From JAJVID01 sp050247435 (GTDB taxonomy: Bacteria; Acidobacteriota; Blastocatellia; RBC074): a stretch of DNA of 64,000 bases. The stretch spans positions 4,866 through 68,865 of the forward strand of contig JBFWUF010000044.1 of assembly GCA_050247435.1 (NCBI GenBank), read 5' to 3'. This document shows positions 54,350 to 63,886 of the stretch, piece by piece. Position 1 is the stretch's first letter. Each line of letters starts with the position of its first letter. Both the position numbers and the translations under genes were made by a program. A model generated the notes under the pieces. That model did no database searches, was not told where the DNA came from, and saw only the letters and a list, made by a program, of their open reading frames with translations.

Positions 54350-54391
54350 ACAAAAATCACATCGAAACATCGCGAAGAGAGGGAAATCCGT

Positions 54392-54862
54392 ATGAGCGCG
54401 AAGCCAATACCGAACTGGCGGGATGACGGCGTGAAGGTGATCCCAGGCGACCAGCTTGATTTGAACACGGCGCAAACGCCCGGGATGACGCGCGCGGCGG
54501 CGATTACCCATGCCAGAACCGGCGCCAGTAAGCTATGGGCAGGCACAGTCAACATAGAGCCGAACGCCAAAACGGGCGCGCACCATCACGGCGAACTGGA
54601 AAGTGTGATATACGTGGTCAGCGGTCGTGCGCGAATGCGTTGGGGAGAACAACTTGAATTTACTGCGGAAGCCGGGCCGGGCGATTTTATCTATGTTCCC
54701 CCATTCGTGCCTCATCAGGAGATCAACGCCAGCCGTGACGAGATTTTGAGTTGTGTTCTGGTGCGCAGCGGGCAGGAACCGGTCGTCGTCAATTTAGACA
54801 TTGAACCCGTGGAAGCCCCGGATGAAGTTTACTGGGTCGACTCGATTCACCCTCATCCATAA
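54392..54862 (+). CDS. Cupin-domain protein
   Basis: A 156-residue single-cupin protein. Motif 1 is GAHHHGELESVIYVVSGRAR (metal His and Glu) and motif 2 is GDFIYVPPFVPHQEINAS (His). Cupins of this type bind a metal and act as sugar or small-molecule enzymes, or as sensors. The ribosome site AGAGGG precedes the ATG. It is 42 bases after the reductase gene and probably in the same operon; the DUF1553 gene starts just after. Confidence 0.8.
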   Translation: MSAKPIPNWRDDGVKVIPGDQLDLNTAQTPGMTRAAAITHARTGASKLWAGTVNIEPNAKTGAHHHGELESVIYVVSGRARMRWGEQLEFTAEAGPGDFIYVPPFVPHQEINASRDEILSCVLVRSGQEPVVVNLDIEPVEAPDEVYWVDSIHPHP

Positions 54863-54872
54863 TTCGAAGAAA

Positions 54873-57659
54873 ATGATGCGAATTCGCCAAGGCAAACTCC
54901 TTGCCCTTCTTCTTCTTGCTTTGATTGCCGCGCTCATTCGCTCTACCGATGTTACGCGAGTCGGCGCCACAGCCACGCAGAGCGATGATCGGCGGCATTG
55001 GGCGTTTGTCCCTCCGATCAAATCCGCGCTCCCGCCAGTGAACAACGCCGGATGGGTACGGAATTCGATCGACAGTTTCGTGCTCGCGCGCCTGGAAGCG
55101 CAAGGCCTCGCGCCATCGCCGGAAGCGACCAGGACGGAACTGATCCGCCGTCTCAGCCTGGACATGACGGGCCTGCCGCCGACGCTGAAAGAGATCGATC
55201 AATATCTGGACGATGAGTCCCCAGACGCGTATGAAAAGCTGGTCGAGCGCATGCTGGCCAGCCCTCATTACGGCGAAAGATGGGGTCGCCATTGGTTGGA
55301 TGTCGCGCGCTATGCCGACACAAACGGTTACGAGAAAGACCAGGCGCGCTCGATCTGGCCCTATCGCGACTGGGTCATCCGGGCGTTCAATGACGACAAG
55401 CCTTTCGATCAATTCACAATCGAGCAACTGGCCGGCGACCTGCTGCCCGCGCCGACCCTGGAGCAACGCATCGCGACCGGCTTCCTGCGCAATTCGATGC
55501 GCAACGAAGAAGGCTCGGTCCAGCCCGAACAGTTCCGAGTGGAAGGATTGATCGATCGCGTGGACGCCATCAGCAAGTCGTTTCTGGGATTAACCATCGC
55601 CTGCGCCCAATGTCACACACACAAGTACGATCCCATTAGCCACCAGGAGTATTACAAGTTCTACGCCCTTCTCAACAGTGATGAAGAGCCATATCTGGAA
55701 GTCACGAGCGAGGACCTGGCCGCCAAACGCGCGGAGATCGAGGGGCGCATCGCACGCATCGAAGATGAGTGGATCGCGAAAGATTCCGGACTGATGAAGC
55801 GCTACGCCGACCGGGAATCTCGGGCGCGCCTGTACCAGGATAAGTGGCGGGTATTGCCGATCACGGAATTCTTTTCGTCCCGCGCCAAGATCGAAGAGCG
55901 CCTCGACGACGGCTCGGTGCGCGTGGAGTCCTATCGTTACCCGGAAGCCGCATTCTTCGTAAAATCGAAAACCGATCTGAAGAACATCACCGGGGTCCGC
56001 CTGGAATTGCTGACCGATCCTTGCTTGCGCCGCAACGGTCCCGGGGTTTCAGAAACCGGAGCGCTCGTTTTGACCGATTTTGCGCTGGAAGCCAGTCCGG
56101 CAAGCGGGAGCAATGCGGCGCCCGGAACTGAAGCAGGGCCGCAAAAAATTCTCTTCACAAAAGCCGAAGCCGATTTCGAACGCGCTGACGCGCCGCTCGC
56201 CCTCGCGCTCGACACCGATCCGAAGAGCGGGTGGAGTTCCGACGCCGGGCCTGTACGACGCAATCAGGACCGCAAGCTGGTTTTCACCGCGAAAACGCCG
56301 TTTGGCTTCGAAGGGGGAACAAACCTCGCATTCACGATCGCTCACATGGCGGGCGGCGTGCAAATCACCGGACGATTCCGGCTCTCCGTCACCACCGAGC
56401 CGGTTCCGCCCTTTGACCCCTTGCCCGCCGGAGTTCGGCGCATCCTCTCGATTCCCGCGGCCGAGCGAACGAAGGCGCAACAACGTGAAGCGCGTTCATA
56501 TTTTATCTCCGTTGACCCACAAAGCGCCGCCGCGCGTGAAGCGATTGACGAAGCCATCAAGAACTGGCCATACGGCGTCACGACGATGACGCTCGCCGCG
56601 CGTTCGACCCCTCGCGCGACCTATTTGTTCAAACGCGGGGACTGGCGAAAGCCCGACGTTGCGGTCACCCCAGACACGCCGGCTTTTCTGCATCCATTTC
56701 CGAAGGACGCGCCGCGCAATCGGCTCGGCCTAGCTCGTTGGATCACTGCAAAAGATAACCCGCTTACGGCGCGCGTCATCGTGAATCGCGTCTGGCAGCA
56801 ATATTTCGGCCAGGGATTGGCGCCGACGCCCGAAGATTTCGGCACGCGCAGCGAAACGCCTTCGCATCCCGAACTGCTGGATTGGCTGGCGATTGAATTC
56901 CGCGACCAGGGCTGGAGTTTGAAAAAGCTGCATCGCCTGATCGTAAACTCGGCGACCTATCGCCAATCGTCTAAAGTCACGCCGCGACTGTTGGAGAAAG
57001 ATCCAACGAACAGATGGCTGGCGCGCGCCCCGCGACTGCGTGTGGAGGCCGAAGTCGTGCGCGATCAGGCGCTGGCGGCCGCCGGCTTGCTCAACCGGAA
57101 GATTGGCGGGCCGCCCGTCTTTTCGCCGATTCCGGCTGGCGTGCTCGACATGGGCTTCGGCGGCGCGATGGCCTGGACCGAGGCCAGGGGGGAAGATCGC
57201 TATCGCCGCGCGATGTACACGTTTTGGAAACGCACCGTGCCTTATCCGAGTCTCTCGACGTTCGACGCCCCGAACGCCGATGTCTCCTGTCCGCGCCGGG
57301 TCCGATCGAACACGCCATTGCAGGCTCTGACTACGCTGAACGACAAACTCTTTATGGAAGCGGCGCAGGGACTTGCGCTGCGCGCCTGGAAAGAAGGCGG
57401 CGGGGACGACCGGTCAAAGTTGAGTTACGCCTTTCGGCTCTGCGCGGGGCGTCGCCCCGATCAATTTGAAGAGAAAGAATTGTTGGAGCTGCTGCAAACC
57501 GAGTATCGAAACTTCGATGGTCAGACGGCATTGGCCGTATATGTCTCGGCGGCCGATCTGGAGAATCTGCCGGCGGGAGTTGACCTGCATAAGGTCGCCG
57601 CGTGGACGATCGTCGCACGTGTGCTGCTCAATCTCGATGAGGTCATTACGCGAAAATGA
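54873..57659 (+). CDS. DUF1549/DUF1553 secreted protein (PSCyt1/PSD1 type)
   Basis: A 928-residue protein with a signal segment (LLALLLLALIAALI) at about 10-25, the DUF1549 region (FVLARLEAQGLAPSPEATRT, HYGERWGRHWLDVARYADTN), the metal motif TIACAQCHTHKYDPISHQEYY, and the DUF1553 region near the end (PKDAPRNRLGLARWITAKDN, RVWQQYFGQGL, RRVRSNTPLQALTTLND). These proteins are typical of Planctomycetes and Acidobacteria and are linked to polysaccharide breakdown; the function is unproven. The start of the next gene overlaps its stop by ATGA. Confidence 0.9.
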   Translation: MMRIRQGKLLALLLLALIAALIRSTDVTRVGATATQSDDRRHWAFVPPIKSALPPVNNAGWVRNSIDSFVLARLEAQGLAPSPEATRTELIRRLSLDMTGLPPTLKEIDQYLDDESPDAYEKLVERMLASPHYGERWGRHWLDVARYADTNGYEKDQARSIWPYRDWVIRAFNDDKPFDQFTIEQLAGDLLPAPTLEQRIATGFLRNSMRNEEGSVQPEQFRVEGLIDRVDAISKSFLGLTIACAQCHTHKYDPISHQEYYKFYALLNSDEEPYLEVTSEDLAAKRAEIEGRIARIEDEWIAKDSGLMKRYADRESRARLYQDKWRVLPITEFFSSRAKIEERLDDGSVRVESYRYPEAAFFVKSKTDLKNITGVRLELLTDPCLRRNGPGVSETGALVLTDFALEASPASGSNAAPGTEAGPQKILFTKAEADFERADAPLALALDTDPKSGWSSDAGPVRRNQDRKLVFTAKTPFGFEGGTNLAFTIAHMAGGVQITGRFRLSVTTEPVPPFDPLPAGVRRILSIPAAERTKAQQREARSYFISVDPQSAAAREAIDEAIKNWPYGVTTMTLAARSTPRATYLFKRGDWRKPDVAVTPDTPAFLHPFPKDAPRNRLGLARWITAKDNPLTARVIVNRVWQQYFGQGLAPTPEDFGTRSETPSHPELLDWLAIEFRDQGWSLKKLHRLIVNSATYRQSSKVTPRLLEKDPTNRWLARAPRLRVEAEVVRDQALAAAGLLNRKIGGPPVFSPIPAGVLDMGFGGAMAWTEARGEDRYRRAMYTFWKRTVPYPSLSTFDAPNADVSCPRRVRSNTPLQALTTLNDKLFMEAAQGLALRAWKEGGGDDRSKLSYAFRLCAGRRPDQFEEKELLELLQTEYRNFDGQTALAVYVSAADLENLPAGVDLHKVAAWTIVARVLLNLDEVITRK

Positions 57660-59086
57660 ACTACCGAACCGAACTCATTCATGAAGGCCGCAAGCTGATC
57701 ACCCGCCGTCATTTTTTCAAAGACTGCGGCGTCGGTGTGGGCTCAATCGCATTGGCTTCGCTGCTCAAGAACGATCTGCGCGCGCAGCAGAACCCTCTCG
57801 CGCCGAAGCCGCCGCATTTCCCCGCGAAAGCTAAACGCGTAATCTATCTGTTCCAGGCGGGCGGCCCCTCACATCTTGATTTGTTCGACTACAAGCCCGC
57901 GCTCGCGAAGTTCGACGGCACGGTTCCTCCGCCTGATTTGTTGAAAAACGTCCAGAACGTCTTCCTCGCGCCTGACGCGGCGCTCTACGCCTCGGAGTTC
58001 AAGTTTGCGAAGTACGGCCAGTCGGGCGCGGAGCTCTCCGAGGCGCTACCGCATCTCGCCACTGTCGTGGATGACATCCTCATCGTCAAATCCATCGTCA
58101 CTGACGCCGTGAATCACGCGCCGGCGCAGATATTCATGAACACTGGATCGGCGCAGTTCGGGAGGCCGAGCTTCGGTTCGTGGGTGACGTATGGCTTGGG
58201 CAGCGAATCGCAGGATTTGCCGGGCTTCGTGGTGCTCTCCTCGGCGAATGGGACCAGCGGCGGCGCATCGAACTGGGGCTGCGGCTTTCTGCCGACGGTC
58301 TATCAGGGCGTAGCGTTTCGACGATCAGGGGATCCGATTCTGGCGCTCTCGAACCCTCGCGGTATTACACGTGAGATGCAGCGCCGTTCACTGGATGCTC
58401 TCAAACGGCTGAACGAGCACTCGTTGGAACTCGAAGGCGACCCTGAGATCGCCACGCGGATCAATTCTTTCGAGATGGCCTACCGCATGCAGGAGAGCGC
58501 GCCGGAGTTGATGGATCTGAGCCGTGAGTCAAACGCGACGCTGGAGATGTACGGCGCGACGCCCGGCAAGAACTCCTTCGCCAATAATTGCCTGCTGGCG
58601 CGGCGGCTGGTCAAACGCGGCGTGCGCTTTGTGCAGCTTTATCACGAAGCATGGGACCATCACAAAGAAGTCGTCCCGGGCGTGAAAGCGCAAGCCAAGG
58701 CGACCGATCAGGCGTCGGCGGCGCTCGTCAAGGATTTGAAGCGGCGCGGGTTGCTCGACGACACGATCGTCATCTGGGGCGGCGAATTCGGCCGCACGCC
58801 GATGATCCAGAACGAACCTGAAAACAATTACCTGCGCGGCCGCGACCACCACGACAGGTTTACGATGTGGATGGCAGGCGGCGGATTCAAGCGCGGCGGC
58901 GCCGTCGGCCAAACTGATGAGCTCGGATTCACAGTCGTCAAAGACCGCGTCCACGTGCATGATCTGCATGCCACGCTGCTTTACCTGCTCGGCTTTGATC
59001 ACGAGCGATTGACCTACCGCTTCCAGGGACGCGATTTTCGTCTGACGGACGTGGCGGGCATCGTCCAGCCAAAATTGCTGGCTTGA
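57656..59086 (+). CDS. DUF1501 protein with twin-arginine signal
   Basis: A 476-residue DUF1501 (sulfatase-like fold) protein. The N-terminus has TRRHFFKDCGVGVGSIALAS, a twin-arginine export signal. Conserved parts include VIYLFQAGGPSHLDLFDYKP, GRPSFGSWVTYGLGSE, NNCLLARRLVKRGVRFVQLY and VIWGGEFGRTPMIQ, with HHDRFTMWMAGGG at the end. DUF1501 and DUF1553 genes are nearly always paired, as here, where they overlap by four bases. Confidence 0.92.
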   Translation: MNYRTELIHEGRKLITRRHFFKDCGVGVGSIALASLLKNDLRAQQNPLAPKPPHFPAKAKRVIYLFQAGGPSHLDLFDYKPALAKFDGTVPPPDLLKNVQNVFLAPDAALYASEFKFAKYGQSGAELSEALPHLATVVDDILIVKSIVTDAVNHAPAQIFMNTGSAQFGRPSFGSWVTYGLGSESQDLPGFVVLSSANGTSGGASNWGCGFLPTVYQGVAFRRSGDPILALSNPRGITREMQRRSLDALKRLNEHSLELEGDPEIATRINSFEMAYRMQESAPELMDLSRESNATLEMYGATPGKNSFANNCLLARRLVKRGVRFVQLYHEAWDHHKEVVPGVKAQAKATDQASAALVKDLKRRGLLDDTIVIWGGEFGRTPMIQNEPENNYLRGRDHHDRFTMWMAGGGFKRGGAVGQTDELGFTVVKDRVHVHDLHATLLYLLGFDHERLTYRFQGRDFRLTDVAGIVQPKLLA

Positions 59087-59100
59087 CTCATAATCAATCA

Positions 59101-59151
59101 ATGATCCGGCGCGCTTACCGATTTTGGTTGGCGTCGTAATCCGGAAACAAC
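59101..59151. repeat. 51-bp direct repeat, right copy (native sigma-54 activator 3' end)
   Basis: Native 3' end of the sigma-54 activator gene and its stop. It differs at two positions from 52869-52919; this copy lies in an intact gene, so it is the original. Confidence 0.8.
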
Positions 59152-60617
59152 GGCATGCCGGCGTCCTCGCGCGATTCCTGCGGGAGCAGGTTCTCTTTTC
59201 GCAGAATCGAGCTTACCGTGCGGTAATCCATGTTGAGAGTCTTGGCGACCTGAAATTCGCGTCCTATCTCGAAAAAAGCCTCAACCACGTATCGCTTTCT
59301 GATCTCGGGCATCGTCGGCCAGTCTTCGAGAGGGTTAGCGTTCATCAGGCTCCGAAGAAAATCTCGTGTCAGATCGTCAGTCTTACGCCTGGCGGGCTGA
59401 ATGTATCGCCGGACATCTTCGGGAAAGATGCGCCTGCCGGAGAAGGTGATGAGCTTGTTGATAACGCTCTCAAGTTCGCGCACGTTCCCTGGCCACTTGT
59501 GATGGCGCAGCGCATCCATCGCTTCCGGCGTAATGATCGTGCCCTTGCCCGCTCGCTGACAGAAATGCGCAACGAGCAGCGGGATGTCTTCAATCCGCTC
59601 TCTCAGCGGCGGAACGCGTAACACTTCTCCCAGGCGGTAAAACAGGTCTTCTCGGAAGATGCCCTCTTGGATGGCTTTTTCAATATTGTGATTGGACGCG
59701 GCGATAATGCGCGCGGTGGCTTTGATCTCCTGGTTTGAGCCTACGCGCCGGAACGTCCCTTCCTGCAAGACTCGAAGCAACTTGGCTTGAGTCGCCGGCG
59801 CCGCTTCCGTAATTTCGTCGAGAAAGAGTGTGCCGTTTGCCGCCTCTTCCCATAGACCTCTCTTCATCGCATGCGCGCCGGTGAACGAACCTTTCTCGTG
59901 CCCGAACAGTTCGGACTCAAGCAGGCTTTCGACCATCGCGGCGCAATTGACGGCGCGGAAAGCCCCGGGGCGCTTACTCGCCTGATGGATCTGCCACGCG
60001 ACGACTTCCTTGCCCGTGCCAGTCTCGCCGGTGATGAAGACCGGAAGGTTGTTGTGCGACTGCGCAACCTTGAAGATTTGACGCGACAACTCCAGTATCG
60101 GGCGTGAACCACCGATCATGATTTTGGCTGAGCCATCCTTCACAGGCTTGATGCCGATCGCCTCGACTTCATCAGCGCCCAGCGCTGGCCGAGATTGGCG
60201 GCGGGTCTGATGGGCGATTTCCAGCACTTCGGAAGGCAGGAGCGGCCACCCGCGATAATCAGACGCGCCGTGTTGATAGCAAAGCAGCGCGTCGGCGGCA
60301 GAAGGATTTTCGGCCAGAATTACGACATGCGTCTCCTCTTCCTCGATCCGAGGACGAAGCCTTTCGATGACTTCGAGTGAGAGGTTGCAGTTGGTCTTCT
60401 CCGAGACGAGCGCAAGCGACCAGGAGCGCTCCCCCTTCAGACGGTCAAACTCATCGAACCTTTCGCAACAATCCACCTCCCACTGAGCATTGGCCAAGAT
60501 CATTCGCAGCTTCGCGTTGATGTGAGGATTGGCCGAGATCACCAACGCGCTGTCCTTGGCCGTTTTGTTTGCCAAGTTGTTTGCCAAGTTGTCTGGATGA
60601 TGGTTGTTGCCTTGCAT
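59115..60617 (-). CDS. Sigma-54-dependent transcriptional activator
   Basis: A 500-residue activator. A response-regulator-like N-terminus (DSALVISANPHINAKLRMIL) lacks an obvious phospho-Asp; the AAA domain has GETGTGKE, HEKGSFTGA (the GAFTGA loop with Ser in place of Ala), FLDEITEAAP and a REDLFYRL arginine-finger region, then a C-terminal helix-turn-helix (FQVAKTLNMDYRTVSSILRK). It would drive promoters read by sigma-54. The start at 60617 has no strong ribosome site. A 15-bp in-frame duplication near the start gives NLANNLAN. Target genes are unknown. Confidence 0.85.
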   Translation of the reverse strand: MQGNNHHPDNLANNLANKTAKDSALVISANPHINAKLRMILANAQWEVDCCERFDEFDRLKGERSWSLALVSEKTNCNLSLEVIERLRPRIEEEETHVVILAENPSAADALLCYQHGASDYRGWPLLPSEVLEIAHQTRRQSRPALGADEVEAIGIKPVKDGSAKIMIGGSRPILELSRQIFKVAQSHNNLPVFITGETGTGKEVVAWQIHQASKRPGAFRAVNCAAMVESLLESELFGHEKGSFTGAHAMKRGLWEEAANGTLFLDEITEAAPATQAKLLRVLQEGTFRRVGSNQEIKATARIIAASNHNIEKAIQEGIFREDLFYRLGEVLRVPPLRERIEDIPLLVAHFCQRAGKGTIITPEAMDALRHHKWPGNVRELESVINKLITFSGRRIFPEDVRRYIQPARRKTDDLTRDFLRSLMNANPLEDWPTMPEIRKRYVVEAFFEIGREFQVAKTLNMDYRTVSSILRKENLLPQESREDAGMPLFPDYDANQNR

Positions 60618-61016
60618 ATTGACGTAAAATCCCTGCGGCCGCACAAAAAACGGAGCGCCGGAACTGCCCGCGTTGAAAATTTGAGTTTTACATCCGAATA
60701 ATTCCTTTCGAGCGAAAGCACCTCGCTGTTGCGTCCACAGGCGGCGCCGACTGCATATAGCCAGCATGATCATTGACGCCAGACAACTGTCTCAATTCCA
60801 GCGGCATTCACTTTTTCTCGGTTTTTTAGATCAGGCGCCGTTGATGTAGAAAAATTTTCAGTCGAGTGGAATTGTGAGGCGGTCCTACCGTCTATAGATC
60901 ATGGCGCTTGAAATAGAGATGAATGGCCCGAAGAATTAGAAGCGCCGTTTCGTGAACTAACAATTGACCTGCAAAGACCGGCTCTTTTCTTATCTCTTTC
61001 CCCCAACGTGGAAACA
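60618..61016. other. Divergent intergenic region
   Basis: About 400 bases between the sigma-54 activator and the S9 peptidase, which face away from each other. I see no gene and no convincing -24/-12 element. Minus-strand upstream extensions of the activator frame into it look random. Confidence 0.5.
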
Positions 61017-62981
61017 ATGAATTACCTGAAGTGCCCATTACTGTGTCTGATTGCATTCGTTGCGTCGCTGGCGGTATTGACTCGTAGTCAACTGGCATCT
61101 GCGCAGAACGATGAGATTGCGCCGAATGCCAACCTTGAAGTTCACGGCATTCCGAAAGTGCCGGCTGCGCTCGCGCCCAAGGCCAGGCGCTATTCGAACT
61201 TTTACGGGCTGCCACTCGCCGGTTGGGATCCCGTCAAGCGCGAGATTTTACTCAAAGGGATTTCGAATGTGTCGTGGGTCTCGCGGGTTGATGCTCCCGG
61301 TGCCAGTCTCAAGGCATGGATGTATCTGCAGGCGAACGGTATCTACGATCTCTACTTTCAGCCTCAGGCAAAGTATCTCGTCTACAACCGGGACTCGAAT
61401 GGCGACGAAGCGTTTCAGATGTATCTCTATGACATCGAGAAGCGTTCGGGCACGCTGTTTACCGACGGGAAATCAAGAAGCACTGAGCCGGTGTGGTCAA
61501 ATTCCGGTGAGATGATCGTGTACAGTTCCTCGCCTCCGGGCGGCGTCGGCGTGAGCCTGCATTTAGTCAATCCATTCGATCCGATGAGCAACCGTTCGCT
61601 CGTGCAATCAACGGGCAATTATCTGAAAGCTTACGACTGGTCGTCGGATGACACGCAGGTCGCTTACTGCGAATTCATCGCGAACACGATCAGTAAGTTG
61701 TGGCTGATCAACATTAAAACCGGCGAGAAGCGGTTACTGTCAACCGCAGGTAAAAAGGAAGAAGAGTATTACGACTCACCACAGTTTAGTCAGGATGGGA
61801 AAGGCATCTACGTCGTGACTGATAAAGACTCTGAATTTCGCAGGCTGGCGTACATTGATTTGGCGACCGGGCGCTTCAAATTTTTGACCACCGACATCAA
61901 ATGGGATGTGGATGAATTTCAACTCGCGCCCGATGGCAAGACGCTGGCTGTGGTCACGAACGAAGACGGCATTTCTCATTTATATCTGATCGCCACCAAC
62001 ACGGAGAAGAGAAAGCCAATCGCTTCACTTCCGTCCGGCATCGTCTCTGATCTCAAGTGGCATAACAACTCAGTTGATCTTGCATTCAATTTCAAGTCGC
62101 CGCGCACACCGAATGATGTCTATTCGGTCAATATTAATACCGGAAATGACGAGCGGTGGGCGAAAAGCGCTACCGGTGGGGTGGATGCGGAGAAGCTCCC
62201 TCTGCCTGAACTCATCAAGTGGAAGAGCTTCGATGGAAGAATGATATCGGGCTTTCTTTACCGGCCTCTCGCAGCCTTCACTGGAAAGCGCCCTGTCATT
62301 ATTGACATTCACGGCGGCCCAGTAGAACAGTATCGTCCAGGTTTTGGTTATGACGACAATTTCTTCACCAATGAATTGGGCGTCGTCAGAATCTATCCCA
62401 ACGTGCGCGGGTCATCCGGTTACGGCAAGACGTTTCTCAATCTCGATGACGGTGTAAAGCGCGAGGGCGCGGTGAAAGATATTGGCGCATTGCTGGATTG
62501 GATCAAGACTCAATCCGATCTTGATGCTGAGAGAGTTCTTGTTCAAGGCGGAAGCTATGGCGGTTATTTGGCGCTTTCCGTAGCGGTGAATTACAGCAAT
62601 CGTATTCGAGGGGCCGTTTCCGATTCTGGTATGACAAACCTGGCGACCTTCATCGAACGCACTGAAGGATGGCGGCGTGATGTTCAACGCCCGGAGTTTG
62701 GCGATGAGCGAGACTCGAAGATCAGAACGTTTATGGAACGTACCGCGCCGCTCAACAATGCAGACAAGATCAAAAAGCCCTTGCTGATTATTCAAGGCAA
62801 AAACGATCCCCGCGTCCCCGTCAGTGAAGCGGAAGCGATTGTCCAGGCATTAAAGAAGACAGAAACCCCCGTCTGGTACCTCCTCGCCAAAGACGAAGGG
62901 CATACATTCATGAAACAGGCCAATCGCGATTTCCGACTCTACTCCCTCATCCTTTTCGTCCAAGAGCACTTACTCAAGTAG
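61017..62981 (+). CDS. S9-family prolyl oligopeptidase-like secreted peptidase
   Basis: A 654-residue peptidase. The N-terminus (LLCLIAFVASLAVLTRSQLA) is a signal peptide, then a beta-propeller (repeats such as AKYLVYNRDSNGDE and KTLAVVTNEDGISHLYLI), then the hydrolase: VIIDIHGGPVEQYRPGFG, GGSYGGYLALS with the nucleophile Ser, GKNDPRVPVSEAE with Asp and DEGHTFMKQ with His. The catalytic triad is complete. It is an exported peptide-degrading enzyme of the dipeptidyl-aminopeptidase type. The gene's last 27 bases are included in a tandem duplication. Confidence 0.9.
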   Translation: MNYLKCPLLCLIAFVASLAVLTRSQLASAQNDEIAPNANLEVHGIPKVPAALAPKARRYSNFYGLPLAGWDPVKREILLKGISNVSWVSRVDAPGASLKAWMYLQANGIYDLYFQPQAKYLVYNRDSNGDEAFQMYLYDIEKRSGTLFTDGKSRSTEPVWSNSGEMIVYSSSPPGGVGVSLHLVNPFDPMSNRSLVQSTGNYLKAYDWSSDDTQVAYCEFIANTISKLWLINIKTGEKRLLSTAGKKEEEYYDSPQFSQDGKGIYVVTDKDSEFRRLAYIDLATGRFKFLTTDIKWDVDEFQLAPDGKTLAVVTNEDGISHLYLIATNTEKRKPIASLPSGIVSDLKWHNNSVDLAFNFKSPRTPNDVYSVNINTGNDERWAKSATGGVDAEKLPLPELIKWKSFDGRMISGFLYRPLAAFTGKRPVIIDIHGGPVEQYRPGFGYDDNFFTNELGVVRIYPNVRGSSGYGKTFLNLDDGVKREGAVKDIGALLDWIKTQSDLDAERVLVQGGSYGGYLALSVAVNYSNRIRGAVSDSGMTNLATFIERTEGWRRDVQRPEFGDERDSKIRTFMERTAPLNNADKIKKPLLIIQGKNDPRVPVSEAEAIVQALKKTETPVWYLLAKDEGHTFMKQANRDFRLYSLILFVQEHLLK

Positions 62982-63042
62982 GCGCAAACATCAACTACTT
63001 CGTCCAAGAGCGCTTATTGAAGTAAGCGCATTCATCAACCAC
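62955..63042 (+). repeat. 44-bp imperfect tandem duplication of the S9 gene's 3' end
   Basis: Two adjoining 44-base units (62955-62998 and 62999-63042), both starting TTCGTCCAAGAGC. Each codes for FVQE(H/R)LLK and a stop. The second unit is not part of the gene. Probably a slippage duplication. Confidence 0.8.
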
Positions 63043-63079
63043 TTGCCGCGACCATTGCGGCCACAACAGGAGAATTCGT

Positions 63080-63274
63080 ATGAAGAAGTTCAAGCTGTTA
63101 TTTACGAGCCTTTTCCTGGCAATGGCTCTACTCTTCGTTAACATCAGCCCGGTCTACGCGGATGATCCGGGCAATGGACCTCAAGGGACATCTCAAGCGA
63201 AATCCGCGCCACCACAGCAAACGCTCTCACCTCAACTCATCTCAATCATTTTGGCGATGATGCGGCTTTGGTAG
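63080..63274 (+). CDS. Small secreted protein
   Basis: A 64-residue protein with a clean signal peptide (MKKFKLLFTSLFLAMALLFV, cleavage probable after VYA), then a Gly/Gln/Pro-rich mature part (DDPGNGPQGTSQAKSAPPQQ) with a hydrophobic tail (LISIILAMMRLW). An AGGAGAA site precedes the ATG. Function not known. Confidence 0.6.
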   Translation: MKKFKLLFTSLFLAMALLFVNISPVYADDPGNGPQGTSQAKSAPPQQTLSPQLISIILAMMRLW

Positions 63275-63298
63275 AGCGTTATTTCAACAGCGCGCTCT

Positions 63299-63886
63299 AT
63301 GACTTTGCGAGCGTCAAAAACAGACATAACCTTCCGAGCCGGGAGAGCGGCTGCGCTCTTTCGGCTCGCTCTTGCTCTGCTGTGCGTTTCCAGCATCCTC
63401 ATCCTCCCAGCCTTTCTTTTGTCACAGGCTCAGGGGCCGAAACCGGTCGAGGGCGAAGAGGCATTGATCGCTGCTCTTCTGAAAGTGGGAAAAGAAGGGC
63501 AAGCAGTGGGCAAACTGCTCGACGAGCATACCGCTCTCATCACGCCTCAATTCTGGGACAGGCTAACGAAGCGAGCGCTGTCCACATACTATTTTGTCGG
63601 CGCTGATCAATCACTTACGCTTTACGGAATCGCGCTGAGTGTGGCCGAGAGGTTGAAGGATCAGCGGCTCGTCGCGACCTCGCATTACAACATTGGCAGA
63701 ACATACTCCGGTCTTGGTCGAATAGCGGCTGCGATTCAATCTCATCTTGCGAGCAGAAGAGCGTTTGATGCCGCAGGATTGCGGAGAGATTTGATTTATG
63801 TCCTCAGTGACCTGGCATCGCTCTATTACTACGCAGGAGAGTACAAAACCGCCACGTCATATGCTGAGCAATGCTGCGTATTCTGA
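63299..63886 (+). pseudogene. TPR protein gene truncated by a mobile-element end
   Basis: A frame of 195 codons with a signal-like segment (LALALLCVSSILILPAFLL) and then TPR helices (HYNIGRTYSGLGRIAAAIQS, SDLASLYYYAGEYKTATSYA). The gene stops five codons into the sequence that begins TGCTGC at 63872, which is followed by iterated repeats. The rest of the TPR array is therefore missing. The ATG has no clear ribosome site. Confidence 0.65.
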
